From: CBDFGK01 sp965247075
GTDB taxonomy: Bacteria > Pseudomonadota > Gammaproteobacteria > Pseudomonadales > Halieaceae
DNA length: 64,000 nt
Reading direction: 5' to 3'
Assembly: GCA_965247075.1 (NCBI GenBank)
Contig: CBDFGK010000003.1
Span: 434,001-498,000 of the forward strand
Part shown: positions 19,048-27,784 of the stretch, piece by piece
Layout of the letters: the number at the start of each line of letters is the position of its first letter
Numbering within the stretch: position 1 is the first letter of the stretch
Translations under genes and position numbers: made by a program
Notes under the pieces: generated by a model
Databases searched by the model: none
What the model was told of the DNA's origin: nothing
What the model saw: the letters and a program-made list of their open reading frames with translations, nothing else

Positions 19048-20469
19048 ATGAAGTGTTATTCAGCGATAAAGGATTCTGGTGTGGCCTGGCTGGGGGAAAT
19101 CCCGGAGCATTGGGAAGTGTTACCCACCCGAGCACTTTTTGATGAAATCAAGGATCGAGATCAGCCAGATAAGCAAATGCTGTCTGTGACAATTAAGAGA
19201 GGCGTTATTCCTCAGTCAGAGTTTCTTGAGAACACAACGAAGAAAGATAGTTCTAACCTGGATAAATCAAATTACAAACTCGTACAACCAGGAGATATCG
19301 CATACAACAAAATGCGCGCTTGGCAAGGGGCAATCGGTGTTTCAAGTTACCTGGGCATCATTAGTCCTGCCTATGTAGTACAACGTCCGCGAAATTGTAG
19401 TGACTCTAGATACTTCCATCAGCTTTTTCGGATTCCAGCATTCGCGGAAGAATGTGAACGTTGGTCTTATGGTATCGCTTCCGACATGTGGAGCCTGCGT
19501 CCTGAGCACTTCAGGCTAATTTACTCGTGCGTCCCACCCCTTGCCGAACAAGCGGCCATTGTGCGGTATCTGGATTATGTGGAGCGACGGATTCAGCGTT
19601 ATGTAGGGACGAAGCGGAAGTTGCTTGAGTTATTGGCGGAGCAGAAGCAAGCCATCATTCACCGTGCCGTCACCCGTGGTCTTGACCCTGATGTCCCCCT
19701 TAAACCCTCTGGTGTGGAATGGCTGGGAGATGTGCCGGCGCATTGGGATGTGCGGCGGTTGAAGTATCTCCTACATGAACGAGATGTGCGCTCAGCTGAT
19801 GGAAGCGAACAACTACTTCGAGTATCTCAATACACGGGTGTATCCGAGCGCAAGAGTGAAAACGGAACAGATGCACCGGATACACGTGCATCATCGTTAG
19901 TTGGTTATAGATGCGTTAGTCCGAATGATCTTGTTGTAAATATTATGCTTGCATGGAACGGAAGCATGGGGGTCTCGGATTTTTCAGGAATTGCCAGTCC
20001 CGCTTATTGCGTGTATAAATTTAACGACAATGCTATCCCTCGGTATTTCCATAACCTGCTCCGCTCACCCAGTTACAAAGCAAGAATCAAAGCGGTCTCT
20101 ACAGGAGTTGTCGAGAGTCGCCTACGCCTCTACACGGATGACTTGTATCGTTTAGAGGGATTGCTCCCACCCCTACCCGAACAAACCGCCATCGTCGAAT
20201 ATCTCGACAAAACCACCGCCAAGATTGACGCCGCCATCGCCCGCGCCCGCCGTGAGGTCACGCTCCTCAGCGAATACCGCGCCCGCCTGATCGCCGACGT
20301 GGTCACCGGCAAGGTGGATGTGCGCGAGGCGGCAACGAAGTTGTCTGATGAAGCGGACGCGCCCGATGTTATGCCGGATAGCGATACGGATGATGTGCTT
20401 GACTCCGACACGACATTTGATGAAGCCGTCGAGTTAGACATGGTCGCGGAACTTGGGCACGAAAATTAG
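19048..20469 (+). CDS. hsdS: Type I restriction-modification specificity subunit (HsdS)
   Basis: 473 residues with two target-recognition halves, each opening with the same pattern: VAWLGEIPEHWEV near residue 12 and VEWLGDVPAHWDV near residue 225. Each half ends in a conserved helix (PPLAEQAAIVRYLDYVERRI and PPLPEQTAIVEYLDKTTAKI). The two recognition domains define the two half-sites of a bipartite DNA target, which cannot be predicted from sequence alone. An acidic tail follows (DSDTDDVLDSDTTF). Base composition shifts from AT-rich recognition domains to GC-rich conserved helices, as expected when recognition domains are exchanged. Confidence 0.95.
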   Translation: MKCYSAIKDSGVAWLGEIPEHWEVLPTRALFDEIKDRDQPDKQMLSVTIKRGVIPQSEFLENTTKKDSSNLDKSNYKLVQPGDIAYNKMRAWQGAIGVSSYLGIISPAYVVQRPRNCSDSRYFHQLFRIPAFAEECERWSYGIASDMWSLRPEHFRLIYSCVPPLAEQAAIVRYLDYVERRIQRYVGTKRKLLELLAEQKQAIIHRAVTRGLDPDVPLKPSGVEWLGDVPAHWDVRRLKYLLHERDVRSADGSEQLLRVSQYTGVSERKSENGTDAPDTRASSLVGYRCVSPNDLVVNIMLAWNGSMGVSDFSGIASPAYCVYKFNDNAIPRYFHNLLRSPSYKARIKAVSTGVVESRLRLYTDDLYRLEGLLPPLPEQTAIVEYLDKTTAKIDAAIARARREVTLLSEYRARLIADVVTGKVDVREAATKLSDEADAPDVMPDSDTDDVLDSDTTFDEAVELDMVAELGHEN

Positions 20470-20743
20470 TTGTTTTTCTTATAACGCGGGTTCGCTTTAC
20501 TTCGAGGACTATTGCGATTTATCGCAACTTGGGGAAATCAATTGGGCCGCGGTATACGCGCGGTACTGGGAAACCTGTAAGGAAAAAAAACAAGCCGAAT
20601 TCCTTGTGGAACAACAGTTTTCCTGGCACCTGATAGAATTCATTGGTGTTTGTGATGCGTCGGCCTATAATCAGGTGGCTAACGCGCTGACTGAAACCAA
20701 TCATCAACCGAGCGTTGCACTTCAACCACAATGGTATTACTGA
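20453..20743 (+). pseudogene. darT: C-terminal fragment of DarT DNA ADP-ribosyltransferase toxin
   Basis: About 90 residues resemble the C-terminal half of DarT (DUF4433): LGEINWAAVYARYW, then KKQAEFLVEQQFSWHLIEFIG with the EFLV motif that holds the catalytic glutamate, ending QPQWYY. The N-terminal half with the NAD-binding loop is missing; upstream sequence is the end of hsdS in another frame, overlapping by 17 bp. DarT modifies thymidines on single-stranded DNA; this fragment should be inactive. A TTG at 20453 could open the frame, but I treat it as broken. The antitoxin darG follows 13 bp later. Confidence 0.82.
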
Positions 20744-20756
20744 CCGGGGGTGCAGA

Positions 20757-21806
20757 ATGATTAAATTTGCGACTGGCGATATTCTCAAAGCAGATACCGA
20801 ATGTCTGGTGAACACGGTCAACTGTGTCGGCATCATGGGGCGCGGTATTGCGTTGCAATTCAAAAAAACCTACCCGGATAATTTTAAGTCATATCAGGCC
20901 GCTTGCAAACGGCAAGAGGTGTTGCCTGGTCAAATGTTCGTGTATGACACCGAGCAACTGACCTATCCGCGGTATATCATCAACTTCCCCACCAAAAGAC
21001 ATTGGCGCGGCAAGACACGCATGGATGACATTGAGTCGGGGCTTGTGAGTTTAGTCGAAGTTATTAAAGCGAAGAATATCCGTTCCATTGCCATTCCGCC
21101 TTTGGGGTGCGGGCTGGGCGGATTGGATTGGGCTGAAGTTAAACCGTGCATTACCTCCGCGCTGGATGCCCTGGAAAATGTGCGGGTGATCGTTTATGAA
21201 CCCGCCGGTGCACCTGCTACCAAACAGATGGCGCATGTTCGTGAAGTGCCTGTGATGACTCGCGGGCGAGCGTCTTTGGTTAAGTTAATGCGACGTTATC
21301 TGGATGGCTTGCTTGACCCAACAATATCGTTACTGGAAATACACAAGTTGCTGTATTTTTTGCAAGAAGACGGCGAGCCGTTGAAACTCAATTATGAAAA
21401 AGCAGAATATGGTCCTTACGCTAAAAACTTGCGCCATCTGCTAAATATAATTGAAGGGCATTTTGTATACGGGTATGACGATGGCAGAGACGCACCGCAT
21501 AAACAGCTTGATATAGTCCCTGGTGCGGTGAAGGATGCAGATGCCTTTCTTGATGCGCATAAGCAGACACGCCAGAGACTGGATAAAGTTACTGAGCTGA
21601 TAGAAGGCTTTGAATCGTCTTTTGGTATGGAATTACTTGCTACTGTTCATTGGGTTATTAAACATGACAAGGTTAATCGCGTGAACGATGTTATAAAAAA
21701 TGTCCATCAGTGGAGCCATCGCAAGAAAGAATTTTCCGACCGGCAGATTAAATTGGCGGTGGATGTGTTGGCGAAACAATCCTGGATTGATCCGATGCCA
21801 GCGTGA
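20757..21806 (+). CDS. darG: DarG macrodomain antitoxin (DNA ADP-ribosyl glycohydrolase)
   Basis: 349 residues. Residues 1-155 are a TARG1-like macrodomain (FATGDILKADTECLVNTVNC, GIMGRGIALQFKK, NFPTKRHWRGKTRMDDIE, IPPLGCGLGGLDW), which removes ADP-ribose from thymidine in DNA. The C-terminal half (LVKLMRRYLDGLL, LEIHKLLYFLQEDGE, EYGPYAKNLRHLL) is the region that binds and blocks DarT in this family. GGGGGTG precedes the ATG. The antitoxin looks intact although its toxin partner is truncated. DarTG modules often reside inside type I restriction operons. Confidence 0.93.
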   Translation: MIKFATGDILKADTECLVNTVNCVGIMGRGIALQFKKTYPDNFKSYQAACKRQEVLPGQMFVYDTEQLTYPRYIINFPTKRHWRGKTRMDDIESGLVSLVEVIKAKNIRSIAIPPLGCGLGGLDWAEVKPCITSALDALENVRVIVYEPAGAPATKQMAHVREVPVMTRGRASLVKLMRRYLDGLLDPTISLLEIHKLLYFLQEDGEPLKLNYEKAEYGPYAKNLRHLLNIIEGHFVYGYDDGRDAPHKQLDIVPGAVKDADAFLDAHKQTRQRLDKVTELIEGFESSFGMELLATVHWVIKHDKVNRVNDVIKNVHQWSHRKKEFSDRQIKLAVDVLAKQSWIDPMPA

Positions 21807-21847
21807 TGGCCACCAGCATCACTGAACGCGGATTAGAATGTCTGAAC
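21806..21847 (+). pseudogene. Remnant of the 5' end of a second hsdR allele
   Basis: The first 14 codons read MATSITERGLECLN, against MATDTTERGLEDLI for the intact hsdR at 24734. The ATG overlaps the darG stop as TGATG, the junction expected of a coupled operon gene. Homology ends after about 42 bp. I infer that hsdR once followed darG directly and was interrupted or replaced. Confidence 0.78.
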
Positions 21848-22544
21848 GATTCAGACATAGCCCGGTCAGATGCCATTGCCAGTAAGGCCAGAGCATTGAG
21901 AAGCCTCGATAGGTCAACCCAAATCCCCAGATAGAAATCTCTAAAACGTAGCAAGCCCTGGCTGTATACCGGTTGGCATCAAAACTCTCAATCACCCAAT
22001 GGGTGCACAACTCTCAACAGGCTTCCCAGGGCGACCATACCTGGAGACCGGCTGAGGCAATAGGCTATTCGAGCCAAAACCGGCCGGCTTAGGCGGGACA
22101 ATTCCGTCCCAAATGGCCAATGGCCTGCCGGCTATGCACCGCGGCACGGTTTTTACCTACACCGCTCTGTCATGCCCGCTGTGGCGGTCAGCAATAAGGC
22201 TTGAAAGAGGGTTTCAGAGGCCTCTGGAGCGCTGACAAAACTCTATCTGGGGATTTGGGGTCAAAGAAAAGGTAGAAATTGACGGGCGGATGCCGGTAAA
22301 ATGTCGAGAATCCCTTATATCACGAAGGTGGAAGCCTGTCAGTTATCGTCATTTAACCATCTCTGGCTTGGCTTTCTACGAGGGTAGACCGACTAAAATG
22401 AACGTAGGTAAGAGTGAATTCAGTATTGACTTGTGTTGAGTAGCAATGTGAAAATATACATCATTGCCTTGTTGCTCAACTTTTGTGGTAAAAAATCGCT
22501 TGATGGCGACCGTCTTTCTTGCTCTCCATTCTTGAGACATCCCC
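21848..22544. other. Non-coding stretch between darG and the three-gene cassette
   Basis: About 700 bp without a credible gene. The first 400 bp contain an inverted-repeat pair (listed separately). The second part is AT-richer and should hold the promoter of the cassette; a TTGACT lies near 22427 but no clear -10 follows at a good distance. Confidence 0.5.
21917..22261. repeat. Inverted-repeat bounded segment, possible MITE or IS remnant
   Basis: ACCCAAATCCCCAGATAG (21917-21934) is repeated in inverse orientation at 22243-22261 (CTATCTGGGGATTTGGGGT), differing by one C. The arms bound about 345 bp of GC-rich, non-coding sequence. No transposase remains inside. I see no certain target-site duplication. 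Confidence 0.5.
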
Positions 22545-23189
22545 ATGACTATCATTGATTGGAAAGTCGACAACGTCTCTGTTGTGATAGTCGCTCAGAG
22601 CCATAACCCGTCTATAGTCAACCCTGACTTTCTGAAAAACAACGGGATTGTAGCTAAGAATTTGGAACCCACAGGTCAATTGTTAATCACACCCGTTGTT
22701 GCACAAATTCAGTATGGCGATATTACGTGGGCAGTTACGCCTGAACGATGTGATATTCAAGAAAGGGTTAATGCGAAATTTCAGAAGTCATATCGTGTGC
22801 ACCAATGTGCGCAGAAATACATTGAAGTGCTCCAACACATTCCTTACACAGCGCTTGGTCTCAATTGGCTAGTACATATCTCTTTGGACACAGATGCCAG
22901 TGAATGGATTAAATCAAAATTCTTAAAGGATGGCGAACAGAAAAAGGAAATAGTGGGTGCAGAATTTACACTTAAACTGCTACCCGACGATCTTTCCATT
23001 TGCTCCTTAACTGTAAAGATACCAGACCGTAGTTCTGTCATAGTTGATAGCAACTTTCATTTTGAGTTGAAAAACGCAGAAGGAAAAACAAAAGACCCCA
23101 CGGAAATTTTGAAAAAATCGGTGCATTATCAAGATATTCTTTCTGGCTATCTAAACAAATACTTTATAGAGGCAGAGAATACGACATGA
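22545..23189 (+). CDS. Unrecognised protein A of a three-gene cassette
   Basis: 214 residues, AT-rich relative to the core genome. It has no signal peptide or membrane segment. The N-terminus (VVIVAQSHNPSIVNPDFLKNNGIV, broken here as VSVVIVAQSHNPSIV and NPDFLKNNGIV) followed by ITPVVAQIQYGDITW looks like a conserved but unnamed family seen sporadically in bacteria; I cannot assign a function. The C-terminal half contains alternating hydrophobic strands (LTVKIPDRSSVIVDSNFHF). Its stop overlaps the next ATG (ATGA), indicating coupled translation. Position between darG and hsdR inside a restriction operon suggests cargo with a defence or mobile-element role, which is inference only. Confidence 0.7.
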   Translation: MTIIDWKVDNVSVVIVAQSHNPSIVNPDFLKNNGIVAKNLEPTGQLLITPVVAQIQYGDITWAVTPERCDIQERVNAKFQKSYRVHQCAQKYIEVLQHIPYTALGLNWLVHISLDTDASEWIKSKFLKDGEQKKEIVGAEFTLKLLPDDLSICSLTVKIPDRSSVIVDSNFHFELKNAEGKTKDPTEILKKSVHYQDILSGYLNKYFIEAENTT

Positions 23190-23917
23190 GAACCGCCACA
23201 CCAGAAGGCCACAAAAACGGAGAGAGATTAATGGCAACCATGATAAGTGCGAACTCTATTGAGGTTGGGCCCAGTGCTTTTTTTGGGAATGGCGTGGGGA
23301 TATGTTCGCTTGTGGTAAATAAAGGGGTGGAACTCATCAGAAACGGTATATCTGAACATCTTCCCATAGAACAACCCGACCAAAGAGTCTACACACGATC
23401 AATTTGGCACTGGGAAAATAACACTGGCTCTTCCAATGACACTCCACACAAAATCTATGCTGATTATATTCAGGCAATAAGCAAATCCGTCCAAGATACG
23501 CATAACGCGCTGGTTAGGAGAGAGCGGTTTTCATCTATATTTGTGTCTTTGCAGGAGCAAGGTTTTACAGAGAGCGCAGAACGAATCAACGAGCTGGCGA
23601 ACCTGCAAGATTTTGAAGAGGGCGAAAAACCATTGTCTCTTGAATCGGCCCATAGTTTTCAACAATTCATCGGCGATTTTACTGTTTTAGGAGAACCTAT
23701 TTTGGGAATTTTCTCCGAAGGCACATTGTCTGCCGGATGGAGATTGGCCGATAACAAACATTTCCTCCTTGAATTTCTCGAGAATCATGCGATTTCTTTC
23801 GCAATGATTACGCCAGATGATGATGCCACCGATGGCAAGTTTCGACTTAATGGCAGGGGTAGCAAAAAGAGAGTTTTGAAATCACTAAACAATGCTATAT
23901 TGCAATGGCCGGGGTAG
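23186..23917 (+). CDS. Unrecognised protein B of a three-gene cassette
   Basis: 243 residues. No domain recognised. There is a hydrophobic stretch near residues 30-45 (AFFGNGVGICSLVVNKGVEL) and a cluster at the C-terminus rich in aromatic residues (HFLLEFLENHAISFAMI). The start at 23186 overlaps the previous stop; a second ATG at 23231 has a GGAG site 8 bp upstream and may be the true start. Its end overlaps protein C by 13 bp. The tight overlaps argue that the three proteins act together. Confidence 0.65.
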   Translation: MRTATPEGHKNGERLMATMISANSIEVGPSAFFGNGVGICSLVVNKGVELIRNGISEHLPIEQPDQRVYTRSIWHWENNTGSSNDTPHKIYADYIQAISKSVQDTHNALVRRERFSSIFVSLQEQGFTESAERINELANLQDFEEGEKPLSLESAHSFQQFIGDFTVLGEPILGIFSEGTLSAGWRLADNKHFLLEFLENHAISFAMITPDDDATDGKFRLNGRGSKKRVLKSLNNAILQWPG

Positions 23918-24324
23918 TTTGTTTGCAAAGTGGCAATGACATTCCAAACTCAGATCATGTGTTGCGATACTGCAGTCCGCGTCATGTGACGAATGGAGCC
24001 ATTGTCGAAACTGCTTTTGAGTTACGGGGGAAAGATTCGTATCTTTCTGTTAATTGGTTGGAACACTTTAGCGGGAATACGCGTCAGCGTGTGCAAAGTA
24101 TCAGGGACACTATTGCAATCACACCTTCTTCCAATGGAAAATTTGCCATGCTTCCAGTTGGATCGACAAAAGACAAAATTAAAAATCTCCAGATAAAGTA
24201 TCACCCAACGCCTACAGATAATTCACACGCGGGCATTTACTTTTCAGGGTCAGAGAAAAATCGAGAGCAAACGCTGGAGTTAGCCAGCATTGCGGCTAAC
24301 AACGAATCTTTTTCTGGAATTTGA
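23905..24324 (+). CDS. Unrecognised protein C of a three-gene cassette
   Basis: 139 residues. The segments VLRYCSPRHVTNGAIVETAFELR and YLSVNWLEHF (split here as HVLRYCSPRHV, GAIVETAFELR, SVNWLEHF) and DNSHAGIYFSG look like conserved blocks of a small uncharacterised family, but I cannot name it. His and Ser residues in SHAGIY could be functional. It overlaps protein B by 13 bp and ends the cassette; a broken PIN-domain gene follows 46 bp later. Confidence 0.65.
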   Translation: MAGVVCLQSGNDIPNSDHVLRYCSPRHVTNGAIVETAFELRGKDSYLSVNWLEHFSGNTRQRVQSIRDTIAITPSSNGKFAMLPVGSTKDKIKNLQIKYHPTPTDNSHAGIYFSGSEKNREQTLELASIAANNESFSGI

Positions 24325-24370
24325 TATTCAGTCACCAACAATCGGGCTATCCACAACCAATTAAACATCG

Positions 24371-24646
24371 ATGCAAAATGCTTGTTCGGAAATTATAGAA
24401 TGGGTTAGCAGTAAAGATTTTAAAAACGAAGCGAAAACCAAATTTGCCACCGGCGCAGATGGGTGATTAGTCGGATATGCTAAAACCCATGACCTGATTC
24501 TCGTTACCGATGAGAAACCTAATCCGGGTATAAAAAGAAGAGTTCCCATACCTAATGTGTGTCAACAATTTGACGTCCCTTACATAAATACTTTTGCTAT
24601 GCTACGAGAAATGGGGATTACATTTGGGTTACAGTTGCTACAATAG
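24371..24646 (+). pseudogene. Broken DUF4411 PIN-domain (VapC-like) toxin gene
   Basis: Reading through one TGA gives KTKFATGADG, stop, LVGYAKTHDLILVTDEKP, then KRRVPIPNVCQQFDVPYINTF and MLREMGITFGLQ. This is the C-terminal part of a DUF4411 PIN-domain protein, whose family usually has a tryptophan where the TGA (24464-24466) stands. The N-terminal half with the first metal-binding aspartates is missing. PIN proteins are RNases; this copy is inactive by truncation and nonsense mutation. Confidence 0.72.
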
Positions 24647-24733
24647 AAGCATTCTATTGATAAAAAACGGATAAAACGTTATCCATTTTAACCTAATTGA
24701 TTGATAATTATACTGTGCGATTGACAAAACAAC

Positions 24734-27700
24734 ATGGCCACCGACACCACTGAACGCGGATTGGAAGATCTGATCTGCACCGTCCTGACCGGTTCACCTT
24801 GCGACTCGTCGAAGGCGGCTGGGGTGGCTGATCGTTCGGCGACATACGGTGTTGGCTGGATCTGCGGTTACTCTGACGACTACGACCGCGAATACGGCGT
24901 GGACCTGGTGCAACTCGCCGCCTTCCTGCGGGATACCCAACCGGAAGTTGCCGCTGCGCTTTGCCTTGACGAAGACGGTCCGCCGCGGCGCCAATTCCTG
25001 GCGCGCTTGCAGGGCGAGATCGACAAGCGCGGCGTCGTCGCGGCGTTGCGCTCGGGGCTCAAGCATCGCGCCCACGACATCACCCTTTTCTATGGCACAC
25101 CCTCGGCGGGTAACGAGCGAGCAAAGACGTACTACGCCGCTAACCGCTTTTCGGTCACGCGGCAACTTCGTTACAGCAAGATCGCTACCCATAACGCCCT
25201 TGACCTGTGCCTGTTCATCAACGGGCTACCGATATTCACTTTTGAATTGAAGAACAACCTGACCAAGCAGACGGCGGACGATGCGGTGGAGCAATACAAG
25301 CGTGACCGTGATCCGCGCGAGATGCTTTTCGGCTTCGGGCGTTGCGTGGCGCATTTTGCGGTGGACGAACACGAGGTGCGTTTTTGCACACACCTCAAGG
25401 GCAAGGCGTCGTGGTTTTTGCCCTTCAATCAAGGCTGGAACGACGGCGCGGGCAATCCGCCCAACCCGAACGGTCTCAAGACTGACTACCTGTGGAAGCA
25501 AGTGCTGAGCCGCAACAGTTTGACCAACATCATTGAGAATTACGCTCAAATCGTCGAGTTAAAGGACGATAAGACCGGGCGCAAGCAACGAGCACAAATT
25601 TGGCCGCGTTACCACCAACTCGATGTTGTGCGACGGTTGCTTGACGATGTTGAAGCGAAGGGCGCGGGGCAACGCTATCTGCTCCAGCACTCTGCTGGTA
25701 GTGGCAAGTCCAACTCCATTGCCTGGCTGGCGCATCAACTCATCGGGCTGACGCGCAATGGCGCGTCGGTGTTTGACTCCATCATCCTGGTCACCGACCG
25801 GCGCATCCTTGATCGACAGATCCATGAAACCATCAAACAGTTCACTCAGGTGCAGGCGACGGTGGGTCATGCCGGGCACTCGGGCGATCTGCGTAAATTC
25901 ATTGCCAGCGGCAAGAAGCTCATCATCTCCACAGTGCAGAAATTTCCCTTTATCCTTGACGAGATCGGCGACGAACAGCGCGGTCGTCATTTCGCCATTA
26001 TTATTGACGAAGCGCATTCCAGCCAGGGCGGCAGAACCTCGGCGGCGATTTCACAGGCGCTTTCGGAAGATGGCGGGGAAGCGGCAGACGACACCTTTGA
26101 AGACCAGATCAACCGACTGATAGAGGCGCGCCGGTTGCTGCCCAATGCCAGCTACTTTGCCTTCACTGCCACGCCCAAGTCCAAGACGCTGGAACTTTTT
26201 GGCGAGCCACAGCCGCAAGCGGATAGCACGGAGAAATATCTGCCCTTCCACAGTTACACCATGAAACAGGCGATTCAGGAAGGATTTATTCTTGATGTGC
26301 TCAAGCATTACACGCCGGTAAAGAGTTATTACAAACTTGCCAGGACTGCGGCGGACGACCCTGAGTTTGATGTCAAGAAGGCGCAGAATAAACTACGCCG
26401 TTTCGTTGAGGGGGACCAGCACGCCATCCGCCTCAAAGCCGAGATTATGGTGGACCATTTCCATGAACAGGTGTTCATTCCCCGCAAGATCGGCGGCCAG
26501 GCGCGGGCGATGGTGGTGACCAACGGCATTGAACGGGCAATACAATATTTCCACGCCATCCGCGAGTATCTGGCTGAACGCAAAATCCCGTATCAAGCCA
26601 TTGTCGCGTTTTCTGGCGACCATGAATACGGTGGTAAGAAGATGACCGAGACCTCGCTCAACAAATTCCCGTCAAGCCGGATCGCCGACAAAATACAGAA
26701 TGAGCCGTATCGATTTTTGATCTGCGCGGACAAGTTTCAAACCGGCTACGATGAACCCTTGTTGCACACCATGTATGTGGACAAGACCCTCTCCGGGATT
26801 AAGGCGGTGCAGACTTTGTCGCGCCTCAACCGCGCGCATCCCAAGAAGCACGATGTCTTTGTGCTCGATTTTATGAACGATGTGGACACGATTCAATTTG
26901 CATTCGCAGACTATTATCGAACCACCATCCTGTCCGAACAGACCGATCCCGATAAACTTCACGACTTAAAAGCCGTACTGGATGGGCACCAGGTATATGC
27001 GTCAGAGCAGGTTAACGACCTGGCGAGGCGGTATCTTGGTGGCGCAGAGCGCGATCGTCTCGACCCCATCCTGGATGCCTGCGTGGCGGCCTATCGGGAG
27101 CATCTTGATGAGGACGGGCAGGTGGACTTCAAAGGTAAAGCCAAGGCCTTCTTACGCGCTTATGGTTTTCTTTCTTCCATCCTGCCCTACGCCAGAGCCG
27201 AGTGGGAAGAGTTATCTATTTTTCTGAATTTCCTGGTGCCGAAGTTGCCGGCACCGATTGAGGAAGACCTGTCCAAAGGGATTTTGGACCTCATAGATAT
27301 GGACAGTTACCGCGTTGAGAAGCAGGCCATGGAGAAGATTGGATTGCCTGATCAGGACGGTGAGATTGATCCGCTACCGCCCGATGGTGGCGGCGGCAAA
27401 CTCGAAGCCGAGATGGATCGCTTGTCGCAGATCATCAATGATTTCAATAATCTGTTCGGAGACATCGGATGGAGTGATGCAGACCTGGTGCATAAACGCA
27501 TCACTGAAGATATTCCGAAGCAAGTGAGCACCGACCCGGCCTACCGGAATGCCAGAAAGAATTCCGACAAACCGAATGCCCGCATTGAGCATGACAAGGT
27601 GCTGGAGCGCGTGATGACGGATTTGCTCCGGGACGATACGGAGCTATACAAGCAGTTCACGGATAACGCCTCATTTCAAAAATGGATGAAGGACAGGGTG

Positions 27701-27742
27701 TTTGAATTGACCTACGACAGCGCGGAGAGGAATGCACCTTGA
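24734..27742 (+). CDS. hsdR: Type I restriction endonuclease subunit (HsdR)
   Basis: 1002 residues. The N-terminal PD-(D/E)xK nuclease has D157, E171 and K173 (ALDLCLFING, then FTFELKNN). Walker A of the translocase is HSAGSGKSNSIAWLAH near residue 318; DEAH motif IIDEAHSSQGG, the SAT-like FAFTATPKSKTLELFG, and the late helicase motif AVQTLSRLNRAHP follow. It translocates unmethylated DNA past the bound HsdMS complex and cleaves it. It lies 4.3 kb downstream of hsdS, separated by darT', darG and the unknown cassette. The start ATGGCCACC is matched by the remnant after darG. Confidence 0.97.
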   Translation: MATDTTERGLEDLICTVLTGSPCDSSKAAGVADRSATYGVGWICGYSDDYDREYGVDLVQLAAFLRDTQPEVAAALCLDEDGPPRRQFLARLQGEIDKRGVVAALRSGLKHRAHDITLFYGTPSAGNERAKTYYAANRFSVTRQLRYSKIATHNALDLCLFINGLPIFTFELKNNLTKQTADDAVEQYKRDRDPREMLFGFGRCVAHFAVDEHEVRFCTHLKGKASWFLPFNQGWNDGAGNPPNPNGLKTDYLWKQVLSRNSLTNIIENYAQIVELKDDKTGRKQRAQIWPRYHQLDVVRRLLDDVEAKGAGQRYLLQHSAGSGKSNSIAWLAHQLIGLTRNGASVFDSIILVTDRRILDRQIHETIKQFTQVQATVGHAGHSGDLRKFIASGKKLIISTVQKFPFILDEIGDEQRGRHFAIIIDEAHSSQGGRTSAAISQALSEDGGEAADDTFEDQINRLIEARRLLPNASYFAFTATPKSKTLELFGEPQPQADSTEKYLPFHSYTMKQAIQEGFILDVLKHYTPVKSYYKLARTAADDPEFDVKKAQNKLRRFVEGDQHAIRLKAEIMVDHFHEQVFIPRKIGGQARAMVVTNGIERAIQYFHAIREYLAERKIPYQAIVAFSGDHEYGGKKMTETSLNKFPSSRIADKIQNEPYRFLICADKFQTGYDEPLLHTMYVDKTLSGIKAVQTLSRLNRAHPKKHDVFVLDFMNDVDTIQFAFADYYRTTILSEQTDPDKLHDLKAVLDGHQVYASEQVNDLARRYLGGAERDRLDPILDACVAAYREHLDEDGQVDFKGKAKAFLRAYGFLSSILPYARAEWEELSIFLNFLVPKLPAPIEEDLSKGILDLIDMDSYRVEKQAMEKIGLPDQDGEIDPLPPDGGGGKLEAEMDRLSQIINDFNNLFGDIGWSDADLVHKRITEDIPKQVSTDPAYRNARKNSDKPNARIEHDKVLERVMTDLLRDDTELYKQFTDNASFQKWMKDRVFELTYDSAERNAP

Positions 27743-27784
27743 CAAGCATGAAAAGTGAACAGATCAAAAATTACCCTTATACAA

